From the NCBI GenBank assembly GCA_015655015.1, contig JAATFV010000201.1, forward strand, positions 1-34,528: 34,528 bases of DNA. The letters are read 5' to 3'. The notes under the pieces were generated by a model. It was not told where the DNA came from. It searched no databases and saw only the letters and a program-made list of their open reading frames with translations. The position numbers were made by a program, and so were the translations under genes. Each line of letters begins with the position of its first letter. Within the stretch, counting starts at the first letter, position 1. Source of the DNA: Chitinophagales bacterium (lineage in GTDB: Bacteria > Bacteroidota > Bacteroidia > Chitinophagales > Chitinophagaceae). This document shows, piece after piece, positions 14,129-23,377 of this stretch.

Positions 14129-15108
14129 AAGAACAGCGGAAAATTGATGATGAATTCCTCGATCTGTTCCAGTGTCATGGACGGATATACCTGGAGCACG
14201 ATCTTTCCGCGCGTGTGTCCTTCTTCGCTGATCCGATGTCCTTCTGCGGCTTCTTTCAACGGCAATATTTTTGAGACGACGGGTCTTAGCTTCTCTTCAT
14301 CGATCAGGTCTGCCAGGGCTTTCAACTGGTCAGCAGAGGGGTGCGCCATGTACGCCACTCCTTTTACTCCTTTTGCTGCCATGGCTTCGGGGTCTTTAAT
14401 TCCAACGGTGCTGACCAGGATACTGCCTGGTTTTAGCACTTTAAGCGACTTGGCCTGTGTCTCTCCACCGATGGTATCAAAGACAAGGTCCAGATCTTTG
14501 CACTTTTCTGAAAAGTCTTCTGTATTATAATCAATCACTTCATCGGCTCCCAGCTCTTTGAGGAAGGGAATATTTTTTTCGGAGGCTGTTCCGATCACAT
14601 AGGCTCCTTTCCATTTAGCTAATTGAACGGCCATGGTGCCTACTCCTCCTGCCGCTCCATGGATAAGGATCTTTTGTCCGGCTTTTAATTCCCCATGGTC
14701 GAAGATGCCCTGCCAGGCCGTTTGTCCTGCCAGGGGGATGGCGGCGGCTAATTCGTGACCGATCGACCGGGGTTTCAGCGCTACTTCGTCCGCGCGGATA
14801 GCTACGAGCCCGGCATAAGTACCATCCCTGGAAATATCCGGGCAGGAATATACTTCATCGCCTGGACGGAACCCGGTAACCTGGGCGCCGACCTGTTCAA
14901 TAACGCCGGAAACGTCCCGTCCCAGGATCATCGGAAAGACGGCTTCAGCCCCTTTTCTCAGGCCCTGGCGGATCTTCCAGTCTACCGGATTGATACTGGC
15001 AGCGTATACTTTGATCAGAACATCGTCTGCCTTTATAACCGGATCGGCTGTTTCTTCATATTTCAACTCTTCAGGGCCGCCGAATTTATGGATCAGAACT
15101 GCGTGCAT
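14125..15108 (-). CDS. NADP-dependent MDR-family oxidoreductase (quinone reductase-like)
   Basis: A 327-residue zinc-independent medium-chain dehydrogenase. The GroES-like N-terminal domain contains NPVDWKIRQG, PMILGRDVSGVIEQVG and RPGDEVYS, and the Rossmann segment has HGAAGGVGTMAVQLAKWKGA (150-169). The zinc-ligand cysteines of alcohol dehydrogenases are missing, which points to the quinone oxidoreductase/enoyl reductase branch that reduces alpha,beta-unsaturated carbonyls with NADPH. Cytoplasmic. The last 20 residues (TLEQIEEFIINFPLFF) extend beyond the usual end and overlap the ATPase gene by four bases. They may result from a lost original stop. Confidence 0.9.
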   Translation of the reverse strand: MHAVLIHKFGGPEELKYEETADPVIKADDVLIKVYAASINPVDWKIRQGLRKGAEAVFPMILGRDVSGVIEQVGAQVTGFRPGDEVYSCPDISRDGTYAGLVAIRADEVALKPRSIGHELAAAIPLAGQTAWQGIFDHGELKAGQKILIHGAAGGVGTMAVQLAKWKGAYVIGTASEKNIPFLKELGADEVIDYNTEDFSEKCKDLDLVFDTIGGETQAKSLKVLKPGSILVSTVGIKDPEAMAAKGVKGVAYMAHPSADQLKALADLIDEEKLRPVVSKILPLKEAAEGHRISEEGHTRGKIVLQVYPSMTLEQIEEFIINFPLFF

Positions 15109-15223
15109 ATAAATGATTTAAGCGAAGGTATGCCAAAAAATTGTGCCATGGACTGCGGACCGTGTGGCCGTGAAAAAGAGGACGGGCAGGCAACAGAGGA
15201 CAGGCAGGCGACCGTGAAAATAC

Positions 15224-15952
15224 TCACAAATACAACTGTACCATATGCCGCCAGTATTTTGCCTTATGGGATTCTCCGTCCCAGATGTTGAGAGAGTTCC
15301 AGATCCCTCTTTCCCATAAGGCATTGCTCAGGGCCCGGTTGTTCTCCAGGAATACGTCATTTTCCCCTACCACGAAGATAATCTCCATAACCTTCATCAT
15401 TTCGATGAAGTATTCGTCGCGGAGATTGGGGATGAAGAGGCTGGGCATATTATAATAAACGTTCTCGTCCATATATCCTTCGAACAGGTCTCCGAAATGG
15501 GGCATGGACGTGGTGAGGTCGTACCGGCCGCTTAATCCTACCATCTTGTGGAAAAGGGCGGGATGCTTGAAGGCGATATTGGCGGCGTGATAGGCGCCCA
15601 GGCTGCAACCGGCGGCAACGAATGTCCGGTAGGAGGTCCGTTTCTTCACTAGGTCCAATACTTCTTTCAAGACATATTTCTCGTATTGGAGGTGTCGTTC
15701 GATCCTTGCGGAGGGCGGTATGTCCTTCGCATAAAAGCTCTCTTTGTCGATACTGTCCAGGCAATAGACCTGCAGGTGGCCTGCTTCGATCTTTCGCCGG
15801 AGCGCTTCGATCACGAGCCAGTCTTCGTAATCATAGAAATGGGCGGTACGGGTAGGAAAAAACAATACCGGCTCTCCGGCATGCCCGAAGACCAATAGTT
15901 CCATATTCCGTTGCAGGCTGGGGCTAAACCATTTATGATATTCTCTGTTCAT
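15224..15952 (-). CDS. Esterase/alpha-beta hydrolase
   Basis: A 242-residue member of the putative esterase family related to esterase D. The nucleophile elbow GCSLG sits at 115-119 with Ser117. An acid residue is likely in VVGENDVFLENN (about 195-206), and the catalytic His229 lies in GESHKAKYW. VLFFPTRTAHFYDYED near the start forms the first strand and oxyanion loop. There is no signal peptide, so it is probably cytoplasmic. Its ATG overlaps the stop of the SGNH hydrolase gene (ATGA, 15949-15952), so both are made from one transcript with coupled translation. The natural ester is unknown. Confidence 0.86.
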   Translation of the reverse strand: MNREYHKWFSPSLQRNMELLVFGHAGEPVLFFPTRTAHFYDYEDWLVIEALRRKIEAGHLQVYCLDSIDKESFYAKDIPPSARIERHLQYEKYVLKEVLDLVKKRTSYRTFVAAGCSLGAYHAANIAFKHPALFHKMVGLSGRYDLTTSMPHFGDLFEGYMDENVYYNMPSLFIPNLRDEYFIEMMKVMEIIFVVGENDVFLENNRALSNALWERGIWNSLNIWDGESHKAKYWRHMVQLYL

Positions 15953-16548
15953 TTGCTAAAGGCCGATACATAGGGCAACAGGATCTCTTTCCATAAAGCA
16001 TAGCCTTTTTCGTTAATATGGAGCCCGTCGGGGTCCAGGAATTCTCTCTTGGGATAACCGGCATTGTCGGTCATTCTATTGTAAACGTTTACGAAGTGAA
16101 GGTTGTTCCCTTCTTTCTTAATTTCTTCTTCAATGATCTTATTGGTATAGCGAATGCTGTCCACGATATTCCAACGGGAGATGCTGGGCTTGATGGAAAT
16201 AAAAGCCAGGGGGATGTTGCCGAAACGCTGTCTCGTGGAAGCAACCAGCTGTTTGAAAAAAATGAATACTTCCTCCGGGTGCCTGCCATCTCCGAGGTCG
16301 TTGTCACCGGCATAGACAATGATCGATTCCGGATGATAGGGGGCGAGGAGGCGATCGAAAAACCATACGCAGGCGGCGAGGGTGGAACCTCCGAATCCCA
16401 GGTTCACCGGCTGGTAAGCTGCAAAATCCTGATAAAGGCTGTCCCACAGCCGTATGGAAGAGCTGCCATAGAAGACCATTTTAGGCTCATATTGCAATAC
16501 AGCCTTTTCCTGCTCCAATCTTTGGACTTCATTTTCATACCATTGCAT
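15949..16548 (-). CDS. SGNH/GDSL-family hydrolase
   Basis: I start this gene at ATG 16548, giving 199 residues. A longer frame reaching 16683 would overlap the divergent gene at 16664 and adds a non-homologous front. SGNH blocks: I, FYGSSSIRLW (Ser30); II, GFGGST (51-56); III, AGDNDL with Asn83; V, DPDGLHIN with Asp174 and His177. These enzymes cleave esters of lipids or acylated sugars. The first gene of a two-gene operon with the esterase; the functional link may be removal of acyl groups in two steps. No obvious export signal with this start. Confidence 0.88.
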   Translation of the reverse strand: MQWYENEVQRLEQEKAVLQYEPKMVFYGSSSIRLWDSLYQDFAAYQPVNLGFGGSTLAACVWFFDRLLAPYHPESIIVYAGDNDLGDGRHPEEVFIFFKQLVASTRQRFGNIPLAFISIKPSISRWNIVDSIRYTNKIIEEEIKKEGNNLHFVNVYNRMTDNAGYPKREFLDPDGLHINEKGYALWKEILLPYVSAFSK

Positions 16549-16663
16549 ATGATAGGGGCTTTGTATCTCAAATATAAGCGGAAGCGGGTTACACCCGGCA
16601 GAAATATGAATTGATAAAATTAAAATAACAGATTGGGGCGTATTTTGCGGCCAAATCTCCAAC

Positions 16664-17587
16664 ATGAAGCGCTTTCCCGTCATTCTCCTGGTAATTTATT
16701 CCGTGGCCTTTGCTGCTGAAGCGTATGCCCAGGGAACGGATCCCGCTTCCTCTTTCGACACCGATTCCCTTATTGCTCCCTTCGCAGCGCCGCGACTCCT
16801 CTCCCGGCAGTTCAGCTTTACGGAAGGCGCGTCTGTAGACAGGAAGGGGAATGTCTTTTTTACAGACCAGCCTAATAATAAAATATGGGAATATGGTATC
16901 AACGGGCAGCTGACACTATTCCTGGACAGCGCCGGCAGGTCCAATGGAACCTATTTCGATAGTAAAGGCAACCTGGTGACCTGCGCGGACGAACATGATC
17001 AATTATGGTCTATCAGCCCCCATAAGAAGGTCACTGTATTATTGACAAATTTCCAGGGACAGCGATTGAATGGTCCGAATGATCTGTGGATAGATCCCCG
17101 GGGAGGGATTTATTTTACCGACCCTTATTTTCAGCGTTCTTACTGGGACCGCACTCAACCAGACATAAAAGGAGAGAAGGTATATTATCTTCCAAAAGGA
17201 AAGACGGCGGCGGTGATCGTTGACGATGACCTGGTACGGCCTAATGGTATTGTGGGCACCCCGGACGGCAATTATTTATATGTAGCGGATGGAGGGGCTA
17301 ATAAGACCTATAAATACCGGATCAGCGGGGACGGCAAGCTCACTGACCGGCAGCTTTTTGTGGAGCGTGGGTCGGATGGGGCCACCCTTGATGAAAGGGG
17401 AAACCTCTACCTGACGGGGAATGGGGTCTCCGTGTATAATCCCTCGGGTAAAAAGATCGCCCAAATTCCCATTCCTGAGAAATGGACAGCTAATCTTTGC
17501 TTTGGCGGGAAGAATAAGAACGAATTGTTCATTACGGCTTCCGAGGCTATTTATATTTTACCGATGCGGGTGAAGGGAGTGGAATAA
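16664..17587 (+). CDS. SMP-30/gluconolactonase-like exported hydrolase
   Basis: A 307-residue six-bladed propeller enzyme with an N-terminal signal peptide (ending AYAQ, about residue 23). Metal-site residues of the SMP-30 family are at Glu54 (SFTEGASVD), Asn194 (VRPNGI) and Asp238 (GSDGATLDERGNLYL). NGPNDLWIDPRGGIYFTDP (136-154) supplies another ligand and the typical strand. The expected activity is lactone hydrolysis in the periplasm with calcium, zinc or another divalent ion; the substrate is not shown. It starts 115 bases from the divergent SGNH gene. A 19-residue Ser/Pro-rich linker follows the signal. Confidence 0.88.
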   Translation: MKRFPVILLVIYSVAFAAEAYAQGTDPASSFDTDSLIAPFAAPRLLSRQFSFTEGASVDRKGNVFFTDQPNNKIWEYGINGQLTLFLDSAGRSNGTYFDSKGNLVTCADEHDQLWSISPHKKVTVLLTNFQGQRLNGPNDLWIDPRGGIYFTDPYFQRSYWDRTQPDIKGEKVYYLPKGKTAAVIVDDDLVRPNGIVGTPDGNYLYVADGGANKTYKYRISGDGKLTDRQLFVERGSDGATLDERGNLYLTGNGVSVYNPSGKKIAQIPIPEKWTANLCFGGKNKNELFITASEAIYILPMRVKGVE

Positions 17588-17598
17588 GGGATTGATTT

Positions 17599-17606
17599 TA
17601 CATTTG
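17599..17606 (+). promoter_or_regulatory. -7 promoter element upstream of phospholipase C
   Basis: TACATTTG matches TAnnTTTG and lies 70 bases before the start codon at 17677, in the 89-base gap after the SMP-30 gene. A -33 TTTG at the right spacing is not seen, so this is a tentative call. Confidence 0.35.
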
Positions 17607-17676
17607 CTTAATATTAAAGGGCGTAGGATAAAAGAGATTGCCGTTATTTTACACCGATTTCAACTATTATATATAA

Positions 17677-20193
17677 ATGGACAACAGAAGAGAGTTTATT
17701 AAAAAAGCGGCCATGTTGGCGGGCGCTATGGGTTTTTCGGGACTGCCCGCTTCCATTCAAAGGGCTATGGCCATCGATCCGCCGTCGGGCAGCACCTGGC
17801 TGGATGCAGAGCATGTGGTCATAATGATGCAGGAGAACCGGTCTTTCGATCATAGTTTTGGCAATCTTAATGGAGTGCGGGGCTATCGGGATCCAAGGGC
17901 CATTACTTTACAGAATGGGAATCCGGTCTGGCTGCAGACGAATAAGGCGGGAGAGACCTATGCTCCTTTCCGCCTCGACATAAAGGGTACAAAAGCTACC
18001 TGGATGGGCTCTCTTCCCCATTCCTGGACTAACCAGGTGGATGCCCGCAATGAAGGTAAACATGATAAATGGCTGGATGCGAAACATTCAGGTCATAAAG
18101 ACTACGCGGCTATGCCGCTTACACTTGGCTATTATGACCGCAGGGATCTTCCTTTTTATTATGCTTTAGCGGATGCCTTCACTATCTGTGACCAGAACTT
18201 TTGTTCTTCTTTAACGGGAACCACTCCCAACCGGCTTTATTTATGGACCGGGACGATCAGGGACGAACAGAATGCGCATGTCAGGGCCAGGGTGCGGAAT
18301 GATGATACCGATTATGATGTTCCGGCCGCCTGGCCTACTTTCCCTGAGCGGCTGGAGGATAAGGGGATCGACTGGAGGATCTACCAGAATGAGATCAGCC
18401 TGCACCCGGGATTCAAAGGGGAGGAGGATTCCTGGCTGTCGAATTTTACGGATAATCCTATTGAGTGGTTCTCCCAGTACAACGTGCGGTTCTCTTCTTC
18501 TTATCTGCCTTTTCTGCCGGCTATGATAGAGGGGCTCGGCAAGGAAGTGAGCGAATTGACGCAGAAGCTCTCTTCGCTGCCTGCCGGTGTGGAGCATGAA
18601 AAAATGCAAAAGGAGCTGGCGGAGAAAGAGGCTGTCCTCCAGTCCCTGAAACAGGACCGGCAGACGATCACTCCTGAAAGTTATGAGAAGCTTTCTCAGC
18701 GTGCGAAGAACCTTCATCAAAAAGCGTTTACGATCAATAGTAAGGACCCCTCTTTTCGCGAATTGACTACGCTGCAATACCAGGATGGGGATATACAGCG
18801 GGAAATGCAGGTACCCAAAGGGGATGTATTACATCAGTTCCGGGAAGATGTAAAGGAGGGCAAGCTGCCTGCAGTGTCCTGGCTGGTGCCTCCGGAGAAT
18901 TTTTCAGATCATCCCGGGGCTCCCTGGTATGGCGCCTGGTATCTCTCTGAAGTGATGGATATTCTTACCCGGGATCCGGAAGTGTGGAAGAAGACGATCT
19001 TTATCCTTTGTTACGATGAGAATGATGGATATTTCGACCATGTGCCTCCTTTTGTGGCCCCCGATCCTATGCGGCCGGAGACAGGTCTTGTCTCGGCAGG
19101 GATCGATGCCGGCGTGGAATATGTCACCCGTGAGCAGGATCTGCAAAAGGTGACGGAGCAGGAGGCACGCGGTGGGCCTATCGGGCTTGGCTACCGGGTG
19201 CCGTTGCTCATTGCTTCGCCATGGAGCCGGGGGGGATATGTCAACTCCCAGGTGTTCGATCATACTTCTGTCTTGCAATTCCTGGAGAAGTTTCTCCGGC
19301 ACAAGACGGGGGAGAAGATAGAAGAAACGAATATCAGCGCCTGGCGCCGGACCGTATGCGGGGATCTCAGTTCTGTATTCCGGCCTTATCAGGGAGAAAA
19401 GGCGGGGCTGCCTGCTTTCGTGGAGAAGAAGGCGTTCCTGGAAAGTGTTAACAAGGCCCAGTATAAACAATTGCCGGCTGGTTATAAGCAGCTGACGCCG
19501 GCCGAGCTGGAAGCGGCCCGTCGTGGTCCGGCCTCTTCGCCGTTCCTGCCGGAACAGGAAAGGGGTGTGCGTCCTTCCTGCGCATTACCGTACGAGCTAT
19601 ATGCAGATGGAAGGTTGAGCGATGATAAGACAAGGTTCGAAATAAAGCTGAGGGCTGGAAAGGATGTCTTTGGGGCTGACTCCGCCGGGTCTCCTTTTTC
19701 CGTTTATGCTTATGGCAGGGAGCTGAAGGTGAGGAATTATGCGGTGACGGCAGGGGATCAGCTGACAGATCATTTTCCCCTGGATGAATTTGCCGATGGT
19801 AATTATGACCTGCGGGTCTATGGGCCGAATGGATTTTTCCGGGCATTCACCGGGAACGGGAATGAACCCTCCATGGCCGTCAGCCTTGATTATGAACGGA
19901 TGGCGGCAGGGGCTGCCAGGCATGCGAGCGCTCAAAAGCTGAGCGGGCGCATGCAATTACACTTCGCCCCTTCCTCTTCCGCTGTTACAATCCGGGATAA
20001 TAATAAGGATCTGGCCGGTTATAAAATGACGTTTTCCTCTCCGGAGAAAGGCATCATCCTGATCGATCCGACCGGAAGTTCCGGATGGTATGATTTTACC
20101 GTCGTTTCCGGGGGACCTGCATCTTCTGCCATAAGGTATGCGGGCCGGGTAGAGACGGGCAAGGAGAGTATTTCCGATCCGGCGATGGGGTAA
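17677..20193 (+). CDS. Phosphocholine-specific phospholipase C, Tat-exported
   Basis: An 838-residue phosphoesterase expected to release phosphocholine from phosphatidylcholine and sphingomyelin outside the cytoplasm. The N-terminus MDNRREFIKKAAMLAGAMGF is a twin-arginine signal. Phosphoesterase blocks include VIMMQENRSFDHSFGNLNGV near 50-69, QNFCSSLTGTTPNRLYLWTG near 170-189, CYDENDGYFDHVPP near 447-460 and LLIASPWSRGG. A coiled segment between residues 290 and 350 interrupts the catalytic domain. Two C-terminal beta domains (about 620-830) resemble the DUF756 repeats typical of this enzyme group. Length and domain order fit the non-haemolytic PLC family of Pseudomonas and Bacteroidota. It may supply phosphate, choline or diglyceride, in line with the neighbouring hydrolases. 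Confidence 0.93.
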   Translation: MDNRREFIKKAAMLAGAMGFSGLPASIQRAMAIDPPSGSTWLDAEHVVIMMQENRSFDHSFGNLNGVRGYRDPRAITLQNGNPVWLQTNKAGETYAPFRLDIKGTKATWMGSLPHSWTNQVDARNEGKHDKWLDAKHSGHKDYAAMPLTLGYYDRRDLPFYYALADAFTICDQNFCSSLTGTTPNRLYLWTGTIRDEQNAHVRARVRNDDTDYDVPAAWPTFPERLEDKGIDWRIYQNEISLHPGFKGEEDSWLSNFTDNPIEWFSQYNVRFSSSYLPFLPAMIEGLGKEVSELTQKLSSLPAGVEHEKMQKELAEKEAVLQSLKQDRQTITPESYEKLSQRAKNLHQKAFTINSKDPSFRELTTLQYQDGDIQREMQVPKGDVLHQFREDVKEGKLPAVSWLVPPENFSDHPGAPWYGAWYLSEVMDILTRDPEVWKKTIFILCYDENDGYFDHVPPFVAPDPMRPETGLVSAGIDAGVEYVTREQDLQKVTEQEARGGPIGLGYRVPLLIASPWSRGGYVNSQVFDHTSVLQFLEKFLRHKTGEKIEETNISAWRRTVCGDLSSVFRPYQGEKAGLPAFVEKKAFLESVNKAQYKQLPAGYKQLTPAELEAARRGPASSPFLPEQERGVRPSCALPYELYADGRLSDDKTRFEIKLRAGKDVFGADSAGSPFSVYAYGRELKVRNYAVTAGDQLTDHFPLDEFADGNYDLRVYGPNGFFRAFTGNGNEPSMAVSLDYERMAAGAARHASAQKLSGRMQLHFAPSSSAVTIRDNNKDLAGYKMTFSSPEKGIILIDPTGSSGWYDFTVVSGGPASSAIRYAGRVETGKESISDPAMG

Positions 20194-20294
20194 AGTACCG
20201 GGGTAGTCCGGTTGACCGCGTTAATTACCGTCAGCCAATTTCCGGACGGAACATAGACCTTCGTGCTTATATTCGTAGGAATCAACCCATTTTT

Positions 20295-21827
20295 ATGAGA
20301 AAATATCTTCTACTACTCCCTGCGGTAGCTTTTATGGCCGGAGCTGATGCACAAAGAAATGCTGCCCCTTCTGTACCGCCTGCTCCTGCTGCAGAAAAAC
20401 TGCCATCGAACAGCCGGGTGTTGAACATTGATTCTTCTGTTACCACAAAGGCCACGGTAACCATTAAAGGGCAGCTTGTTCCTTATGAGGCTACTGCCGG
20501 AACGATGCCGGTCTGGGATGAAGAGGGCAAGCCCATTGCGGGAGTTTTTTATACCTACTATGAAAGAACGGATGTCAGGGATCGTGCAGCACGTCCCCTG
20601 GTGATCTCTTTTAACGGAGGCCCCGGGACCCCTTCGGTATGGATGGAGATCGGTTATACCGGTCCCAGGCGTCTGAACATCGATGATGAAGGATTTCCCA
20701 TTCAGCCTTATGGTGTGAAAGAAAATTCTTCTTCTATTCTGGATGTAGCGGATATTGTGTACCTGGATCCGGTGAACACCGGATTTTCCAGGGCGATAAG
20801 TAAAGACATTCCTGGCTCCAGGTTCTTTGGCGTAAATGAAGACATTAAATACCTGGCGCAATGGATCGCCACTTTTGTCACCCGTAAGAACCGCTGGGCT
20901 TCTCCCAAATTCCTGATCGGGGAAAGTTATGGTACGACGCGGGCTGCCGGTCTTGCTCTTGAGCTGCAGGATGCGCAATGGATGTATCTCAACGGCGTCG
21001 TTCTGGTGTCTCCTACCGAGCTGGGAATAGAGCGCAGCGGGTTTGTGAAAGCCTCTCTGCGGGTGCCTTATTATTCGGCCACGGCCTGGTATCACAAGGT
21101 TTTGAGCCCGGAATTGCAGAAAAAGGACCTGACCGAGGTATTGCCGGAAGTGGAAGATTTTACGGTGAATGAGCTGATCCCTGCCCTTGCAAAAGGCGGA
21201 TTCCTCGAAGAGGCAAAGAAAAAAGAGCTGGCGGTTAAGATGTCCCGTTATACCGGGCTCTCTGAGAAAGTCCTGCTGCAATACAACCTGGTCATTCCCG
21301 CTAACTTTTTCTGGAAGGAGCTGCTGAGGGACAAGGGCTTTACCATTGGCCGGCTGGACTCCCGCTACCGGGGCCTCGATCAGCAGGATGCGGGCGATAG
21401 TCCTGACTATAATGCAGAGCTCAATTCCTGGAGCCATGCGTTCATGCCTGCTATGAATATTTACCTGCGGGAAGAATTACATTATAAGACCGACCTGCAA
21501 TATTATCTCTTCGGTCCGGTGTTTCCCTGGAACAGGCAGAATGACCATACCGGTGAGAACCTGCGTCAGGCGATCGCTGAAAATCCCTATATGCACCTGT
21601 TGATCCAGTCCGGCTATTATGACGGGGCCTGTGATTATTTCAATGCCAAGTACAGTCTCTGGCAATTGGACCCCAGTGGGAAATTAAAGGACCGTCTTCA
21701 TTGGGAGGGCTACCGGAGCGGGCATATGCTGTATCTGCGCAAGCCTGATCTGGCGGAATCGAACGAAAATCTCCGGAAGTTCATCAGCGCCGCTCTGCCC
21801 AGGCCCGGGGAGCCTGCAAAATATTAA
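20295..21827 (+). CDS. Serine carboxypeptidase-like peptidase (S10 type), exported
   Basis: A 510-residue alpha/beta hydrolase with a signal peptide (residues 1-19). The S10 layout is present: oxyanion segment SFNGGPGTPSVWM (105-117), IVYLDPVNTGFSRA, nucleophile elbow LIGESYGTTRAAG (Ser211), acid residue region SGYYDGACDYFN (439-450) and catalytic His477 in YRSGHMLYLRKPDL. Such enzymes remove C-terminal residues from peptides at acidic or neutral pH. It probably works in the periplasm on peptides produced by other secreted proteases. It has no close operon partner; 101 bases precede it. Confidence 0.9.
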   Translation: MRKYLLLLPAVAFMAGADAQRNAAPSVPPAPAAEKLPSNSRVLNIDSSVTTKATVTIKGQLVPYEATAGTMPVWDEEGKPIAGVFYTYYERTDVRDRAARPLVISFNGGPGTPSVWMEIGYTGPRRLNIDDEGFPIQPYGVKENSSSILDVADIVYLDPVNTGFSRAISKDIPGSRFFGVNEDIKYLAQWIATFVTRKNRWASPKFLIGESYGTTRAAGLALELQDAQWMYLNGVVLVSPTELGIERSGFVKASLRVPYYSATAWYHKVLSPELQKKDLTEVLPEVEDFTVNELIPALAKGGFLEEAKKKELAVKMSRYTGLSEKVLLQYNLVIPANFFWKELLRDKGFTIGRLDSRYRGLDQQDAGDSPDYNAELNSWSHAFMPAMNIYLREELHYKTDLQYYLFGPVFPWNRQNDHTGENLRQAIAENPYMHLLIQSGYYDGACDYFNAKYSLWQLDPSGKLKDRLHWEGYRSGHMLYLRKPDLAESNENLRKFISAALPRPGEPAKY

Positions 21828-21943
21828 GTGCGGCGGTTGGGTTCCATGCCGCTGACGGGAAAAGTTCGTTGATATATAAGATGACCTGCGGGATCCGCAA
21901 CATCGAGCAGGCATTCCTGGTGAAATGATTTCATCACAATCGG

Positions 21944-23218
21944 TTACGGATCCAATGGATCGTAAGGATCCATGTGCAGGGATTCCATAACGGGGTAAAA
22001 TTCTATATCGTGCAGTCCTATCTGTTTCTTGCCTTTATAGGGAAGGTATCCCAGCTCGTAAAGATTACGCTGATCAAAGAATGCGTTGGCAGCGTAGTCG
22101 GTCTGGGATTTTGTCGTGATGAAGACAGATGGCTTCGTAATGGGAATACCGTAGCGGATCATCAGCCTGTCAGCATTGCGTATATTGGTAGTAGTGTGCC
22201 GGGCGTGGGGATCGATGAGGATGGCTTCTTCGGGGATGGAAAATTTTTTCATCAGGTATTTTTTCATTTCTATCGCTTCGCAATAAGGTCCGCGGAAGGG
22301 GTAACAATAACCTCCGCTGACAATGATGAAGGGCGCCCAGCCTTTTTGATAACGTGCGGCTGCGATCGCGCAATGCATTTTATTAATGGGACTGATAGGG
22401 GTCGTTGTTAATTCAGGGCCATTGCCGGGAATGAGGATGGTGGCATAAGCATATTTTGACCAGTCTGTGCTTGCTATCAGATGGACTGCCGATTTATTTT
22501 CGCCGGATTCCATGGGCTCGAACCTCGCCGGTTCATCCCGGTCATTCAGGTCCATCAATTGCAGGGCGATCGCCAGGGAGGGGCCATAAAATATCGTTTT
22601 ATTTTCCATCTGTTCACTGAGATAGGCGAACATATCTTTCAGGGCAGTGCGGTAATACCGGGAGTCCGCCGGGTAATTGGCAGAGTCTATCCTGGGGTAT
22701 CGCATTTTTTTCCCCAGGCCGAATTGATCGATGATATAATTGATCCCTTTTACATATTGCCCCCAGGCATGAAACAGGAGATCTTCATTGCTCATGGCTA
22801 TAAAGCGTTGATAATAACCGGAAGGGCGCAGGTGCCGGTCAATCAGCTCATCGAACAGGGAGCTGTTATTCTTATAGAGCGCCCCAAGGCCGGCAATAAC
22901 TTCCAGTGAATCAGCGGAGGAGAATCGAAAGCTGCTCAACAGCGAACCGGGCCAGGAACAGGTGTCTGTGACATGATTTTTCAGAATGGCCGATCGTTGT
23001 TCCCCTATAACCAGCAGGCGCTGGTCTTTTGCTAAGAGGCTTTTGACAGCGGGAGTCTGGTCCAGTACGGTGACCAGGTAAAAATCCTTATCTTCTACGA
23101 GATTACCGGAATGTAAAAATCTATAGTCTTTTTGGTAACCGGCGCCGGGTTGCGCCAGGAGGGGCTTTGTCAGAATAACGATAAGCAGTCCTAAAAGAAA
23201 ATATTTTTTGTATAACAT
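21944..23218 (-). CDS. Exported YdcF/DUF218-family protein
   Basis: A 424-residue protein with a signal peptide (MLYKKYFLLGLLIVILTKPLLAQ). Residues 1-240 are an unassigned helical domain. The C-terminal DUF218 domain begins at ATILIPGNGP and continues through PFIIVSGGYCYPF, EAIEMKKYLMKKF and LIDPHARHTTTNIRNADRLM, with SVFITTKSQTDYAAN further on. DUF218 proteins include ElyC/SanA and YdcF, linked to envelope or nucleotide-binding roles, but no reaction is established. The last gene in its direction: the S10 peptidase ends facing it at 21827. It is divergent from the propeller protein at 23378. Confidence 0.87.
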   Translation of the reverse strand: MLYKKYFLLGLLIVILTKPLLAQPGAGYQKDYRFLHSGNLVEDKDFYLVTVLDQTPAVKSLLAKDQRLLVIGEQRSAILKNHVTDTCSWPGSLLSSFRFSSADSLEVIAGLGALYKNNSSLFDELIDRHLRPSGYYQRFIAMSNEDLLFHAWGQYVKGINYIIDQFGLGKKMRYPRIDSANYPADSRYYRTALKDMFAYLSEQMENKTIFYGPSLAIALQLMDLNDRDEPARFEPMESGENKSAVHLIASTDWSKYAYATILIPGNGPELTTTPISPINKMHCAIAAARYQKGWAPFIIVSGGYCYPFRGPYCEAIEMKKYLMKKFSIPEEAILIDPHARHTTTNIRNADRLMIRYGIPITKPSVFITTKSQTDYAANAFFDQRNLYELGYLPYKGKKQIGLHDIEFYPVMESLHMDPYDPLDP

Positions 23219-23306
23219 CTTTCTTATGTGTTTGATTAATTCTGATAATGCGGTGAGTGTCTTCCTTCTATAGTCCGTAAACCAGAAAAAAGAACTACCC
23301 GGAAGG

Positions 23307-23325
23307 ACCGAATTAATAATTCGGT
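23307..23325. promoter_or_regulatory. 19-base perfect palindrome between divergent genes
   Basis: ACCGAATTAATAATTCGGT has nine-base arms around a single central A, and lies 52 bases before the propeller gene start and 88 bases before the YdcF gene start. Its position suits an operator controlling one or both genes. No regulator gene that would bind it is adjacent; the ECF sigma factor is downstream. Confidence 0.5.
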
Positions 23326-23377
23326 AACGTGGAGTAAGGGAATAAGGAATGCGAAAGGTCTTAATCTTGCATTTTAT

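Noticed and set aside
16549..16683. Upstream extension of the SGNH hydrolase frame
   Set aside because: It would overlap the start of the divergent SMP-30 gene and the added residues do not resemble the family; ATG 16548 fits better.
20313..21437. 374-codon open frame antisense to the S10-like peptidase
   Set aside because: The sense frame has a signal peptide, catalytic triad and family motifs; the antisense frame has biased composition and no motif. GC-rich genes often leave such open shadows.
21828..21943. TGAAATGATTTCA as a terminator between convergent genes
   Set aside because: The six-base stem with a one-base loop cannot form a stable hairpin and there is no T-run.
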